A DNA stretch of 64,000 nt from Cylindrobasidium torrendii FP15055 ss-10 (taxonomy: Eukaryota; Basidiomycota; Agaricomycetes; Agaricales; Physalacriaceae), in assembly GCA_000934385.1 (NCBI GenBank), contig KN880441.1:62001-126000 (forward strand), written 5' to 3'. Each line of letters opens with the position of its first letter. Within the stretch, counting starts at the first letter, position 1. Positions 10,154 to 23,400 of the stretch are shown one piece after another. A model generated the notes under the pieces. It did not search any database. It saw only the letters and a program-made list of their open reading frames with translations, and was not told where the DNA came from. The translations under genes were made by a program, and so were the position numbers.

Positions 10154-11769
10154 TCAGAAGGTCATCATCGCTCCAAAAAGGGCACAACCCAGCATAGCAG
10201 CAATGCTAAACCCAATCTGGTTGAGATTTTTGACAGAAAGCGCGCCATCCGGAGTGGCCGTGCTCGACGCTGAGCCCGAGGCGCCATCATTCTGTGCTCC
10301 TGACACACCGCTGGATCCACTGCGAGTAGACGTGCTCGTTGCCGACTTCTACCCACAAACATCCCAAGTCAGTACGGAGATGCCATAAATACGATAAGGA
10401 GATAAACGCACAGTCGTGGACGCAGCAGTTCCCACGCTCGTGCCAGAAATTATGAGCGTGTTGCTCAAGGACGCAGTACTTTTGCAATTGGACGACGATG
10501 GTGCGGGATGAGGCGGGGGAGTAGCGCCTTCGCCTTGATGGAACGTCGACCCTCCATAGACACCCATGGGCTAGTCATGGATGAGTCAACCGCATAAGCG
10601 CTGTCACCGCCAAAGACCTACCTCGCCGCTCGCACCATCACAAGACTCGAACACGTTCGCATCGTAGCTCGCAGGCATGTTCCACGCACACCCCATTACG
10701 TCGTAAATGTGCTGGCCTAGGTAGGAGTTGAGTTAGCGCGCGCTCCCTCATTCAGTGAGTAAGATTCGATGGCGTACAGAATGCAGCTGGGTCAGAGCCT
10801 CCCGGGTTACACGCGCGGAAACAGAATTGCTCGGCGGACATGAAGTTCTAAACGGCCTTAATCAAAGGACAATCTTTGAGGGACATGGGAGTTCAAGCGT
10901 ACCGTCCATTCGTGAATCTGCTGCATCTGTCCGAATGCGTTGGAGAATACGAGACCGCCGATGGGGTTTCCTGGGCGTACACGGATGAATAATATACAGT
11001 CACAGAGCGATTGGGAGACAGACCGTTTCCATCTGCACCATGAGGGTCAAGCTCGCCTCCCGCATCACCAGCCGGGATGTTCAACAGCGTAAGGTTTCCC
11101 ACACCTAAATACGTACAAAGCATGAGAATCACCGTTCCCAACAGAAATCCAAACAACACCAATACACACCTGTAATCTGAACAAAATCAGGCGTCTTCAC
11201 AAAGTGCGCACCACCGATAGCGCCGTTCGGTATAATGCGCGTCCCGTAGCCTTCCTATCAAGTATCGGTGTTTGAGTATGTGCGGAGGGAAAGGTGTTTG
11301 AATATAACCAACCTTCGTACACCAGGCAACCTCAATTCGCTGAAACGACACTCAGCAAAGAACGGCCAACAACACTGCGTTGCGTTGAATAGAACGCACT
11401 TCGGTATTGCCGACGACGGACTCAGGGCCAGGTTCTGGCGGCGCCCACAAACAGCTGAGGGAGGGAAACGTTCAGTACGTCGTGAGCGCCCATACTGAGG
11501 TGCAAGGAACGCACAAATCATCGATCCCGTTGACTGCGATGAGTGTCAGTCAGCATGCACGAAGAAGGAGGACGAGCGCAAAACGCACTGTATGCCGTCT
11601 GGCAGCTCGACGTCTGGTTAAACCCATCCCCACATCGGTTCGTACCGCTCTGGCCCTCCTCGCTGGTTTCGGGTAGATCACCAGGAGTGTATGTAGCAGA
11701 GTATTGTCCTAACGCAATGTCGGAGGCCAAGAGGACAGACGAAAGAAGGAGACTGGAGAAAGAAAGCAT
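10154..11769 (-). CDS. Secreted GPI-anchor-type agaricomycete protein, function unknown
   Basis: A predicted cell-wall or surface protein. Eleven exons (11769-11589, 11533-11515, 11454-11400, 11339-11313, 11254-11170, 11104-11024, 10970-10903, 10847-10778, 10716-10622, 10570-10412, 10348-10154) sum to 1035 nt, 344 aa, with all phases in register. It begins with a signal peptide (LSFSSLLLSSVLLASDIALG). The conserved cysteine-bearing domain follows: TNRCG, SSCQTAY, DDFCLWAPPEPGP, VAWCTK, NIPAGDAGGELDPHGADG, GQMQQIHEW, EQFCFRAC, MGCAWNMPA and FESCDG. A Ser/Thr-rich stalk ends in a hydrophobic tail (IGFSIAAMLGCALFGAMMTF) typical of GPI anchoring. I recall this architecture as common and often multi-copy in mushroom genomes, but I know no established biochemical role. 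Confidence 0.88.
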
Positions 11770-14700
11770 CGTGTGAACCAAGAAGATGGTGGGGAGAAGG
11801 AAAGAAAGGGCTCGGGCTTTTAGCGCCGTCTGTCCACGCTTTTCTACTATTGCATGGTGTTTCAATTCGTGTCAAAGTCTAACGCCCGTACAGCCATTGG
11901 CCTGCACGGGGCAAGGAAGCTGAAGTATGAGATAAGCTCCGAAGTATGTTGGATAGTTGGATGCACATTCGGTTCTGGCGCGGAGATTTGTTGCTGGTAA
12001 GCTGCCGTCAGCGTTTGCAAGCGATGGACACTGCGAGTAGCAGCTTATGTCCTGCCATAGCGGTCCCAGTCAGAAACGATTTCGGGCGCGATGTAGATGG
12101 GCGAGGAAGCGATGCTCTCCCGCGCGATGGATTGCTCGGTTTGCGGCACGAGGTGGATGCAGAAACAAAGGGGTCACCGCATTGAGGAACTTCAGCAAGT
12201 ATTGGGAGCCGACTAAATTCTTGTGTGCAAGTTGAGGCAGAGCCAAGAGACGGCGAGAACAGGATAAGGGAGGTTCAGCCTCAAGATGGCCAATCTCATT
12301 ACCTGTACAACATCAAAGAGAGAAATGAACTGTGATGTCTATTATGTGGTACAACAAATTCAATGGCAGGGAGATGGTACGTAAACACCCGACCTAGCGC
12401 GCGAGGAAATTGGGGGAATAGATGGTACAAGCGCGGAGGGCATATACTATAAAGACAAAGTCAGCATGGGTACCTAGAACCCACAAGGAACACGCACCAA
12501 AATCCTAATTTCCAAGCCACGCCAAAAATGGCCACACCCTGCGATGCACGCCAGCGCGCGCGATAAACCACTTCGGGAGAGGCGGCTCGAAGCATCGTCC
12601 TTAACTTGCAAAAAATACAGGGCGATGTCCCTCTCTTCAATTGCCGGTGACCGTAAAAGCTCGTAGGAATTGAATTGCTGGTGTCTGAATGATGCAGTCT
12701 CGGGTCGGTTTGTCGAATCGAAGCAATGTAGTTTCGTGTACGCGGACGCGGACGCGTATATTTCGACATCGTGCGCGCCCGAAAAATCCAGAGCCTTTTC
12801 CGGGGCGCTGTCGTTGAGCTGTATCCAGATTCCCTATTTGGAGAACTTGCCCGCGAGGCTTGCGATACGCGAGGTTGGCGGCTAAGTCGTGGTGGTGCTA
12901 GCCATTCTCTTGCCGTTGTCGCCGTCGCCATTGTCGACACGAGATCTTTGGGCCTGCCTCACGGGGGCGAGGTGAATACTCGAAAGCCAAACGGGATTTG
13001 AGTTGCCTGGGGGCCGATGGGGACATGATGGTAAGAGACGACTGCGCGATCTTCCACGTGTGCTTGAATGCATTGTAAGGGTCGATACCAAACAGGAAAT
13101 AACCGGAAAGCTTTGTCACAAATGTCGCCTGTTTGACGGATGCAGTCGTTTCTTCCACCAAGGCAAGATAAACGGCACGGCTCTCAAACTACCTGCGAAT
13201 TTTAACGGCGACGCGACCCTTTAAAGCGCTCACAGATCCCAAGTGTATTTAAGCCAGGATATTCGTGTGCGATGAACAACCATTTCCTAGTTCTAATTCC
13301 AAATACTTGTCACAACTTTCTGAAAATTTTTCTTCGTTAGGTGCACGTCAATAGAATCACCCAACTTTGCGCGCTCTACCCTGAGGCCTGACCAAACTGC
13401 CAAAATCCATAGGCGTCCCCGTTTCTTCGTGTCTCTTCCCATCCTTCTCATTTTTTTCTCCCTTTCCCGCCGTTTCCTCAGCTCAGAAATACCCCAAGGG
13501 CAGGAAGGATACCTCCCCGTGTGCGGTATACGAAACACATTGGTCGGCCGAAGCACGCCTCCTCGGAGACGCGATTTGGCTTTGACTCTACTGGATTTGA
13601 AAGCTCGGCGCTGCACGACTTGCACGCGTCGGCGCTTTGATCAGTTCCCCAAAAGCGAGCGCCCATGTGAAACTCACGTGATGGTGTCGCCAACCCTTTG
13701 TCCTCGAGGCTGATTTGTGTCAGCATGCTGAGTCAGCTCTAGTTTTGCGCGACAATTTTTCAGAAATAGTTTGCGCTGTGGAGGAGGACGTCTGTGACTC
13801 GAGGAGAGCGCCGCGAGGCATGGTGGCCAATTTTCAAGGATGCGACATGTGTGGCGTACGTGGCGCGGATTTGCTGACTGCAGGACAGAAACGTCGGGCT
13901 CCGCTCGAGAGCGGGGGAGAGAGTGAGGGAAGGGAGCGGAAAAGATATCCCTTTAAAATCTGGCGCATTCTCAGCTGAAACCGGTAAGAGAGGCCCCCGT
14001 TTGCAAATGGCGCAGGCTGACGAGGATAGGTTGCAGCTCGTTTTTGAACGGCGGGTATGGACCTCTACGGCCGGGTCAGCGCAGCGACAGAGAAACTGGT
14101 GTATTACAGAGGGACTCAGCCTGTGCTGTTCGCGCCGTACCGCTCTGCGCCGCGGGGGATATTCTTGCTCTGCCGACGACATGGCAATTTGTAGGCGACG
14201 GCAGGTATGGACGACCTGCTATGGTTCTCGAAAGAGCTAGTGTGTCATTTAAGGAGCGTTTCTGCACTGTAGGAGTGGGCGTGTTGCCCAGTCTCTTTGT
14301 CTGCTGGCAAAAACGCCGTCCATGGCTTTGATCGTGCCATTTTGGACCGTTCCCTTTCTTACCACGACCACAACCATTCTCGACCTCTCTCAAGCAACTT
14401 CATTCCCAAACCCCAGCACAGCGGTGTAAAGGCATATAACGTTCGAGTACGTCGCCAATTTTCCCTCGCTGCCGTTGCAGATGCTTAAGCACGACTTTTT
14501 GTAGTATTGGCTATACATCGTCTATACGACCGAATATCTTGATTTCGCTTCAACTCTCACGGACGACGGTGACCAGACGGTTCGCAGAGGGAGCTAGTGT
14601 ATCTTTGGTACGTCGTTGCCCCGCCGCCGCCGCCATTGCTAACCTACTGCCACTCCGCAGACATCGGTCCATTGCAACAACTTCCTTCCTTGTTTTCCTC

Positions 14701-14772
14701 AAACAAACGGGCTTCAAACTTCAGAGCAGCTTCAAGAACAGTTAGATTCGTGGTACGTCGTTGTATGGCCCG
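11770..14772. other. 3-kb stretch without a recognisable gene
   Basis: Many short frames exist but none matches a family I know. Two weak candidates were noted. A polypyrimidine-AG at about 13435-13491 is followed by an open stretch to a TGA near 13640, containing RFGFDSTGFESSALHDL. On the minus strand, 12898-13161 holds a frame containing SPSAPRQLKSRLAFEYSPRP. Neither could be joined into a gene. It might be long 5' leader/promoter of the F-box gene plus a decayed or lineage-specific gene. Confidence 0.4.
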
Positions 14773-14958
14773 TGGGAAATAGTAATCCTTACCCTCCGCC
14801 CTCCGCCCTCCAGCCCAACGATCACCCGCCTACGCAAATCCTCTTCCACCACCCTTTTCGGCTCTTGGGAAATAGTAATCCTTACCCTCCGCCCTCCGCC
14901 CTCCAGCCCAACGATCACCCGCCTACGCAAATCCTCTTCCACCACCCTTTTCGGCTCT
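14773..14958. repeat. 93-bp tandem duplication upstream of F-box gene
   Basis: Unit 14773-14865 is repeated at 14866-14958 without visible differences. It contains CCCTCCG triplication-like sequence and CTCTTCCACCACCC. It lies about 100 bp 5' of the F-box start codon and so probably in its promoter or leader. The 93-bp length keeps frame (31 codons), but no protein is evident. Confidence 0.95.
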
Positions 14959-15058
14959 CATCCTCGAAACTCAAGACTGCAAATTGTACCCATTGTTCCT
15001 TCGTGCGTCGTCGTTATATCCCATTCACTACATACTGACGTCATGATCTTTCCAGACG

Positions 15059-16714
15059 ATGGTCAACTCAACCACCGGAATCTCTCAGCTCGATGCCCTC
15101 CCGGCAGAAGTTATCTACATCATCCTTGCCATTCTGGCTGGCCAATTCCGTCACGGGTCGCGCAAGTACTACAGGCAACGGAAAAGCCTACTCTCATGCT
15201 CGCAGCGCATTCGCAGCATCGTCTTCAACATTGATGCTTTCTGGGACACCATTACGGTCCAACGCACCGACATCGAAGCCGTCGTCCTTGAGCCCGCTGA
15301 CGGAACTCCCCCGACTGTTGCACCCCGCCTCTCTTGGTGCTTGCAGAAGGTTCGCGGTCAACTGAGCAGCCTCATCATCAATGCAGCAGACACAGCGGAG
15401 ACGCTTGTGGCTCGTCTTAGTCGTGAATCCGATGAATTGGAAGAGGAGATTCGGTCGGGAAAGAAGCTTGACGTTGTCCTCAGTGCCATCCTGGAGCATC
15501 ACCGCTCTGGTTTGAGCTCTCTTGAGGTCAACGAGGGGTCGTTCTACGGCTGCGGAGCCCGTTTCATGAGGCACATCCAGAACCGCCCTCTCGCCTCCCT
15601 AAAGGTGCTCAAGATCTCGTCCACGTCGGACAGCGAAGGGGATTGGGAGGGACTCACCGTCATCGAGGATGAGCATACCACCGACGGGGATACCGACCTT
15701 TTGGATGGCTCGCCCACTCCCTTCCCTACCTTGCAAACGCTGGAGATGCGCGGCGTGATGAACAGCTACGACGCCTATACTGGCAACATCTGGGGTGTTA
15801 CAACGCTCGAATCCGTCAGCTTCTCTGAAATACCGGCTGACAGGTCTCCTCCGAACCTTTTGTTTTTGCAATCTCTCGCGCAGAGCAACCCGCGCCTGCG
15901 ACGACTGGTACTCCAGAATGCCTTTGACCATTGCACCGTTGGTGGTACCATCATAATTCCTGGGGTGACGGAACTCGACGTTACTGTTTCCTCCTACACA
16001 GATGAGGGCGGGGCGGACAACTTCATTTACCGTGCAACGTTTCCCGACTTGGAGCACTTTGCTCTCAAGGCCCGTCTCCCTCGAGTTGCTATTTTCCCGT
16101 CCAAGTCTGCTATCATCGAGATGGCCAAGAATCTTCCTTTCAGGATGCTGAAGACTCTCCACCTCGATGGTGTCCACCCCATGGCAACTGCCGCTCTCAA
16201 GGCAAGGCGACTCCGTGGTCTCGAGCGTCTTCGTCTGTCAAACACTAGCCTCAGCATCTGCAACCTAGGGGTACAGAACACCAAGAAACCGCTTACTCTG
16301 CGCCTGAGTGCCCTCAACCAGCACAACAGACCGGTGGTTGGACATCTCACGACGCTGGAGATGGATATCTATGGACCCTGGCTCCCCGGCTCTCCTGCCG
16401 CAACTCAGTGTTGCGACGCTGTGAGCCATGTCCTCCACCAGCTGAAGACATACCAGAATCTCCCTTCTGTCTGCCGCACGCTGAAGAACGTGTACATGTG
16501 CTTCCATGGAATCACACCTGACGATGAATTCCTGTCTCGATTTGGATTCGACTTTTATGATGATTTGAAGCATGTCGGGATCGACATAATCGTAGGCCAG
16601 ATGCCATTCTGTGTGGAGGGTGCGTTCCACGATGAACAAGGGAACCGCTACAGGGTTGTAGACTTCTTTGCGCTTGCACTCGAGTCGGCGGCTGCCTATG
16701 CGCACCTCCTCTGA
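15059..16714 (+). CDS. F-box-like / leucine-rich protein
   Basis: Single-exon frame of 551 aa. The first 60 residues (LDALPAEVIYIILAILAG, then LLSCSQRIRSIVFNIDAFW) fit the F-box-like pattern of basidiomycete proteins that recruit substrates to SCF ubiquitin ligases through Skp1. The rest holds irregular leucine-rich segments, for example LASLKVLKIS, PTLQTLEMRGV and NPRLRRLVLQNA, suggesting a degenerate LRR solenoid for substrate recognition. The ATG lies just after CTTTCCAGACG, so a 5' UTR intron may end at 15055. Such genes are highly multi-copy in agaricomycetes. The substrate is unknown. Confidence 0.8.
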   Translation: MVNSTTGISQLDALPAEVIYIILAILAGQFRHGSRKYYRQRKSLLSCSQRIRSIVFNIDAFWDTITVQRTDIEAVVLEPADGTPPTVAPRLSWCLQKVRGQLSSLIINAADTAETLVARLSRESDELEEEIRSGKKLDVVLSAILEHHRSGLSSLEVNEGSFYGCGARFMRHIQNRPLASLKVLKISSTSDSEGDWEGLTVIEDEHTTDGDTDLLDGSPTPFPTLQTLEMRGVMNSYDAYTGNIWGVTTLESVSFSEIPADRSPPNLLFLQSLAQSNPRLRRLVLQNAFDHCTVGGTIIIPGVTELDVTVSSYTDEGGADNFIYRATFPDLEHFALKARLPRVAIFPSKSAIIEMAKNLPFRMLKTLHLDGVHPMATAALKARRLRGLERLRLSNTSLSICNLGVQNTKKPLTLRLSALNQHNRPVVGHLTTLEMDIYGPWLPGSPAATQCCDAVSHVLHQLKTYQNLPSVCRTLKNVYMCFHGITPDDEFLSRFGFDFYDDLKHVGIDIIVGQMPFCVEGAFHDEQGNRYRVVDFFALALESAAAYAHLL

Positions 16715-17434
16715 AACCATCATGCAGCAGGAACGGGGCGGGACGACTAGTCAAACAAATTTCATTGGTTCTATTTCTGTATCATTTACCAATGTACAAA
16801 CATACCACCGTAGCTTGTAGCCGTTACAAATCGTCGACCGGAATGTACTAGGCAGTATACTGTAGTATGAAGATGTTGTACTAGACCTGCTCAAGATAAT
16901 GAATCCTGTTTGTTGCATACACTCGCAAGTCCCGGCCAGCAATGAGCTGATACTCGTGAGTCGTGAGGAATGCGGCAAGTCTTTACTACTTGGTTGAGAG
17001 TAAACGGCTGCCTCTACTACGCCTATGCCCTCCGTGGCTCTGTCCTGCCGTCGCGGAAAGCATCATGGTTATGTCGCTTCATAACGATACACAAAGTGTG
17101 ATTGAATGCTTTCGCAGAGCCTAACAAAGCACTGTACAGTGTTACAAACAACTTTTGTACTATTAGGCGCCCATCCAAGACACTGGGGCAGAGTTATATT
17201 AGGTAACTCACCATGGACCGCAGACGTACTTGGGCTCGTGCTGCGGATGCAGTTGGCCAAGGCTCCTTTGTTGATCACTTACTCTCATAAACGTCAACGT
17301 CTTCAGCGTTTATGAAAGTATCTGAACACCCCAGTGTTAGTCTACATACTTGTCTTATCCACACTCGACGTGATTTCTCGACTGCATCGGTCATTTGCAA
17401 GTTTGCGCCTCGCCTGACGCTCGGTCAATTCAAT
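16715..17434. other. Intergenic; contains upstream region of helicase copy 1
   Basis: No gene is seen. At about 17312-17331 the sequence AAGTATCTGAACACCCC resembles the box AAGTATCTGGACAGCC upstream of helicase copy 2, and a related box lies upstream of copy 3. Confidence 0.5.
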
Positions 17435-20400
17435 ATGGCGCCCTACCGCCCAGATCTCTTTGACCGCGCCCAATTGACTACCCTCGATGTGGTAGAGGCT
17501 GCGTGCGATGAGCTGGATGCCCAGCTCTATGCAAAAAATATCCCAGCAATCCTGGACCATGTTTCTCGTGAAGAAAAAGACCCAGTAGTGCTGGCTCTCG
17601 TCCTCTCGAGTACGTCTGCCTGCTAGTCCAGCATATTTGATCCACTCATCCGAATTCCCAGGAATCGACAGCGTTACTCTACAAGCCGCCGTAATCCCTT
17701 TCCCGCCAGATATCGAGACATACATCAGTAGCATCCAGGCCAAGATGCTTGAGCGTCTTTCAACGTTCGCAGTCTTCGGTCTAACCTCTGTGGCGGACAA
17801 GTCCGTCCAAGACTTTCTGATCAAAACGCATCATTCCATTCAAGCCATTACCAGATCGGCGCAAGACCTCCTTCGACTAGTCCAGCATGGCCGCAAGCTA
17901 CTCAAGGACGAGGAAGATGCTGCCCGAGGCAAGAAGGGCCAGAAATCCCAGAAAGCAACGTCGCGTGTTATGGCCAACAAGAAGGCGGCTTCCGAAGCAA
18001 TTGACTCCGTCAACTGGGCGTCTCTCGCGGTAGCGCCGCCCAAATCTCTAGAGGAGATTCCTACGGTCGTTGGAGATGTCTTGTCGCAGCTTGACGAGCA
18101 CCTTACGGTGAGAGACCCTAGACCATTTTCGTATACAGCCGCACTGACGACAATGCATAGTTCTACCTACGCATCTTACACTACCCAGAGGTCGTAGCAC
18201 ATCTCAAGCGAGCTATGGTCTCGCCGCTCGATAGCCCGCAAGCAAACCTACACCTAGCAAATACGACAGGTCCCACATCGGCGTCGCCCAAGATGATGAT
18301 GAACGCGTATGCCAACCCACAGTCGCGCCAACTCATTTGGCTTACATTAGCTAGGGCTCTATACTTTGGTAGTCCTGAGGGCTTCGGTCCTTGGACGATC
18401 CTCCTGGGCAAAACTGCAGAAGACTTTTTGCGCAAGACGCACAAGAAAACCCCGCAATTGTTCAAGAATATCATGAAAGCCATGCAGTTAGTGACTCTTT
18501 GATATCTCGCAGGTGAACTTGATTCATGTTGCCCAAAGAGACCTCTCGACGGGTCACTTCACCGAAGACAGCCGCAGGCCTCTCTTTGGACAAGACTCCG
18601 ACGTTCCGGCATTTGAAGCAGAGGTAGACGAACATAGGCTTGTCGTGAGCCCTTTGCTTCTTTGCTTGCAACACTGTGCCATGCTCACCGTATTATAGTA
18701 TCAAATCGATCTCATGCCTTCTCCAAACGGCCATGTAGGTGCAGTCACAGTCGAAGTACTATCTGTTGCTAACTTGCTATTAAAATAGGGCGAGATCCAA
18801 GGTAAACTGCATCGAGTATTTGGGTATCAACTGTCTGAACGGTTGCCTAGCCATCAAGATGTTTGGGGTCCGCCAGTACAAGAAAGAAGACCAACGCATG
18901 CGTGACTCCATATCCAGTCAGCTTTCGGGCAAAGGAGAGGAGTATCTGCGCCGATGTACAATGATGAAGCCCGCGAATACGGTTGGAATCTTCGAGCCAG
19001 TGGAATTCTCGACCGCACTTTCTCAAGACCAGTTTGCTCCCGTTATGGAGCATGGTGTTCAAGTCGATGACCCCGAGAGGGTACGTCTATTCAGCGATAC
19101 CCTTACCAAGACTCACATTAGACTTAGATTCACTCGCGTGCAACGTACGTCTTCCCTGTGGGCAATATGCGGAGAACATGTTTGCTCATGGCTTCAACCT
19201 GCTCAGCGTGGAGAAGACAGTTATGTTTTCAAAGGTGAGCGCTTGCCTCTGGCTGGTTTCACGCCGACTGAACGCTTCGCCACAGCCACTCGTCGACTGT
19301 ATGTACTCAGCACTGCTGCAACATTTTCTTTATTCAACAATCTATAGCCATCCTTGCGGAAGTCGACTGCACTCTCCCACATCTTGTCTCGTCTGTGTTC
19401 CAATGATATGTCACCGAACACCTCTGATACATGCACAGCTCACAAGAACGACTGGTCATCGAGCATCGGTCCTCATGCATTGTCGTTGGGCGAAGTGGAA
19501 CCGGGTGCGTACGCTAACAGAAACGTCCGAGAAAACCCTTATCCTCAGCCAGGAAAACAACGACGATGATATTCAAGATGCTACTTGTCGAGTTGACACA
19601 TCCCGTCACCCAGCGCCGGCCACGCCAAGTGTTTATCACAAAGTCAGCATTTCTTGCGCAGAAAGTCGGCGAATACTACGAAACTCTCACCACTTCGATT
19701 TCTCGCGCCTCGATGACCTTTGAACAGCTGAAGAAACACGCGGAGAGCAACAACATTGACGCTATCGAGGACGAGGAGGATGCCAACCGTCTGGAGAACG
19801 TTGAAAGGGATCAATCATGGCGGGCCGATTTACCCAGCCGCTTTAGCGAACTTGAGGACAAGCACTTCCCTTTGTTTATCACCTACGACACTTTGTGCAA
19901 CCTCCTCGAGGCCGATATGGGTATTGCTTCGACGAATAAACAGACCACCAGTGGTAGAGCCCGGAACACCCGAAATCTCATCGACATCGATACATTCTTT
20001 GCGCAATATTGGTCGCATTTTCCAGAACCGCTGTGCAACAAATTGGGTGAGCCTAGCACGTACATTAGTCTGGTGTTTTGTGCTCAGTGCCCTAAAGATC
20101 CCATACTTGTATTTAATGAAATCGTCGGGGTCATCGGCGGGTCAGAAGAGTCTCTTCATCAGACCTCTCGACACCTCTCCGAGGACGGGTACAGGAGACT
20201 GGCCAAGAAACAGTCATCCGCCATTGCCGACCGCACGGAGGACGTCTACAAGCTCTTCGAGAAGTACAAGCGGATGAAAGGTCATAACAATGCTCACGAC
20301 TTCGCGGATCGGTGAGTGCCATACTCCCTTGATGGCTGACACTCACCTTAGTCTTTAGGACGCATCGGATTCTCAAGTTCTTCGACAAGGGAGTTCCGGG

Positions 20401-23400
20401 GACGCTATTTGACTATGTCTATGTTGATGAGGTTCAAGATAATCTACTCATTGATACCAAAGGTGAGCACCCTTGAAGTTGTTTGCTTTCTCTCTCACTG
20501 AATCGATCGTCAGTAATCCGGCTTCTCTGCGCACACCCTGATGGGCTTTTCCTTGCCGGAGATACGGCTCAGTCCATCTCAGCTGGAAGCTCCTTCCGAA
20601 TCGACGCCCTCAAAGGGTTCCAGTACCGCATTGAGGTCAGTGCTCTCCGGGCGTCAATTGAATGTCATTGTTGCTAACCACTACACATGTCTAGTCAAGC
20701 CTGCTTGGCGTCGGTGATGCCACTGGACAAGTGCCCATACCCGAGCTCTTCGTTCTTGCAGTCAACTACCGCTCGCATACTGGAATTGTGAATTGCGCGC
20801 GCTCCATCGTCGAGCTCATACACCACTTCTGGCCAAATTCGATTGACCGCCTGTCAACGGAAGTCGGTCTGTCGGAAGGGCCCAAGCCTATCTTCTTCAA
20901 GAATCCGGATCATGAGCAGCTCAAGCATTTCATCTTCGGAGACGTTGGGAAAGAGGTCGAATTTGGACATGAACAATGTAGGGGACCCTCGATCGCTAGC
21001 TTTGTATGTCTGACACAGGATAGGCATCTTGGTTCGCAATGAGAAGGCGAAAGAAGAGCTCAAAGAGCAACTTCAGGATAGAGGAATCATCATGTTAGTT
21101 TCCTACAATTAGGTTTACATTAAGGTGTGGCTGACCACGAGCAGGACGATCTATGAGAGCAAGGGCCTCGAGTTCACAGATGTCCTATTGTACAACTTCT
21201 TCGAGGACTCCAAGGTGTCTGCAGCTCAATGGCGTATTGTCCTCAATGCAATAGATGACTGGACAGATATTGAGCGTGTTGCGCTTCCGGCTTTCGAGGC
21301 AATCAAGCACGCCAGTGTCTGTAACGAGGTATGTTCACATCCTCAGCCTATCCTTCGCCCATACCAACCACAACTCAGCTTAAATCGCTCTACGTCGCTG
21401 CAACTCGTGCGCGCGACAACCTTTGGATTGCTGATGGAAGTGACAAAGGAGACTCCATGCGGGTGTGTTTCTGTCCTGATACCATGCCAAACGCGCCTTT
21501 GAGTCACCCCTTTCTAGAAATATTGGGCTAGCCAGCGCCTTGTCAACAACTATGAGTATAGTGCTGGGACCAACGCGCCTCCACTCGCAACCTCATCTAC
21601 CCTTGATGAATGGAAGAGGGAAGGGATATTTCTCTTCAAGCGCCAACAATGGGATGCCGCAAGAACATGCTTCAACAGGGCCAAGCAACCGACAATGGCA
21701 GATATAGCACGCGCTTACGAGCTACAAGATATTGCTCGCAAGGTTCCCGTGACCAAGGCCCAGCAGCGTAGGCTAGCATTCCGACAAGCGGGCGACGCCT
21801 TCTTGAACTGTGCGAATGAGCCAAGGAACACAAAGAGTCGGCGAAGTTATCTTGGTATATCCGCCGAGTGTCTTGAGGATGGTGGGGACCTACTACGTGC
21901 AGCACCGGTCTATCGACTCGCTGAGAGATACGACGATGCGGCAAGGATTTACAACAACTTGAGGAACTTCGACGAGGCTGTGGACATTGTGAAGAAATAT
22001 CCGGGAAAAGTGGATGTCGAGCTTGTGCCAAAGATCATTGCACGCGCTCGGCTAGCGTACTTCCACAACAAGGATATCGAGTGAGCGTTAGCCATAAGGT
22101 TTGGGGTTCGCGATTATTGATATTCCTTAGGAAAGGACTCAAGTTGTTCAGCGCCGAGGAAAACCCAGTCCAATACCTCGAGAACCATGGCCTCGATGAA
22201 GCTCAAGCTAAGGTTCTTGAATTGCGCGGCCATTTTGCCGAAGCGGCGGAGGTCCATTACGCTGAAGGTCGCCACAACCGCGCAATTCTCATGTTCTTGA
22301 TGCAGTCGAAGGATGTATCTGCTGTAACTCGAGGCGTCGAGTGCCTTCTTGCCCAGCTTTGGCAGCACTTCTCGTTCGATAATACGGTGTCTGCTCTCAA
22401 AGAGGATGCCGGAGTCCGGGAATTGCTTTCCATATTCGAAGGGCTCGAAGTTGACATGAGTTTGTTGTCCGAGGAAAATCGGTTCTGGGTAAGCCTTGTG
22501 CAAGAGGTGTGTTCATGCTTGTCTAACTGATCCGTTGCAGCTTTCCATGTTCAAACTGATTGTCTCCGACAAGCGAGATGAGCTTTTGGCTATGGGACTC
22601 CAGCGAGACGCCCAGGGAGATCGTGTTTCGGCTTTGCTTTGTCTCGACCTCGTATTCCGATGGAGACAACCTTTACATGACGCGCCGCTCAGCACGATCA
22701 ACAACACGCTGTCCAACTTCCTGAGATATGCGACCCTTCTGTCTCGAGCCGCCTGGCTGCCACATCCCGCCGGAGATGCCTCGCTCGCCCGCTTGTTCAA
22801 TTTCTCCCTTGTGTCCCAAAATACCGTTGTACTACGCCAATCCACGTTCCTTCGCAAAGCATATACTAAGCGCGTTGGCGGAGACAAGACACAGGATGTT
22901 GAACTTGTTGTTCATGACTTCGAGATATTCTTCCGCAATACCCTCATCACTCGACTGTCCAAGATTGGAAGCGACCTGGATGAAGGCTGCAGGCGAAGCA
23001 AGTCCCTAAATCCATGTGTTGTCTTTGTCGCATCAGGCGAGTGTCCAAGGCGATCCTGCCCGGAAGGCCATGTCCGCGCACTTGATTCAATGTCGTACAA
23101 CCAACGTATTCGTGCCCAGCTTTTGCGCATGCTCATCGTCCAGAGTCAACGCGAGGCACAGGATTCGCAAGTTGAAAAGCCAAAGTATGTGTTTGGTTCG
23201 TAGTCGGTTTCTGCATCTCACTGTTAATAGATTCATGGTTGCCCGCCTATACGAGATAATGTACCCCGTCCATCCCTCCTTGGGGACTTTCTCGCAACTA
23301 AACCTCAACTGGCCAGAGGCATCACGGGCTATTGATCTCCTCCGACACTTGCTTCAATCGCTCATATATCAACAGCGTGCTATCACCGTCCCCATTCGAG

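Noticed and set aside
13368..13392. tRNA D-arm-like sequence GCGCGCTCTACCCTGAGG on the minus-strand sense
   Set aside because: Resembles the D-arm of the tRNA-Thr genes over less than 20 nt, but there is no anticodon or T-arm nearby.
15599..16723. Long minus-strand frames opposite the F-box gene
   Set aside because: Shadow frames of the plus-strand gene, whose protein has clear F-box and leucine-rich features.
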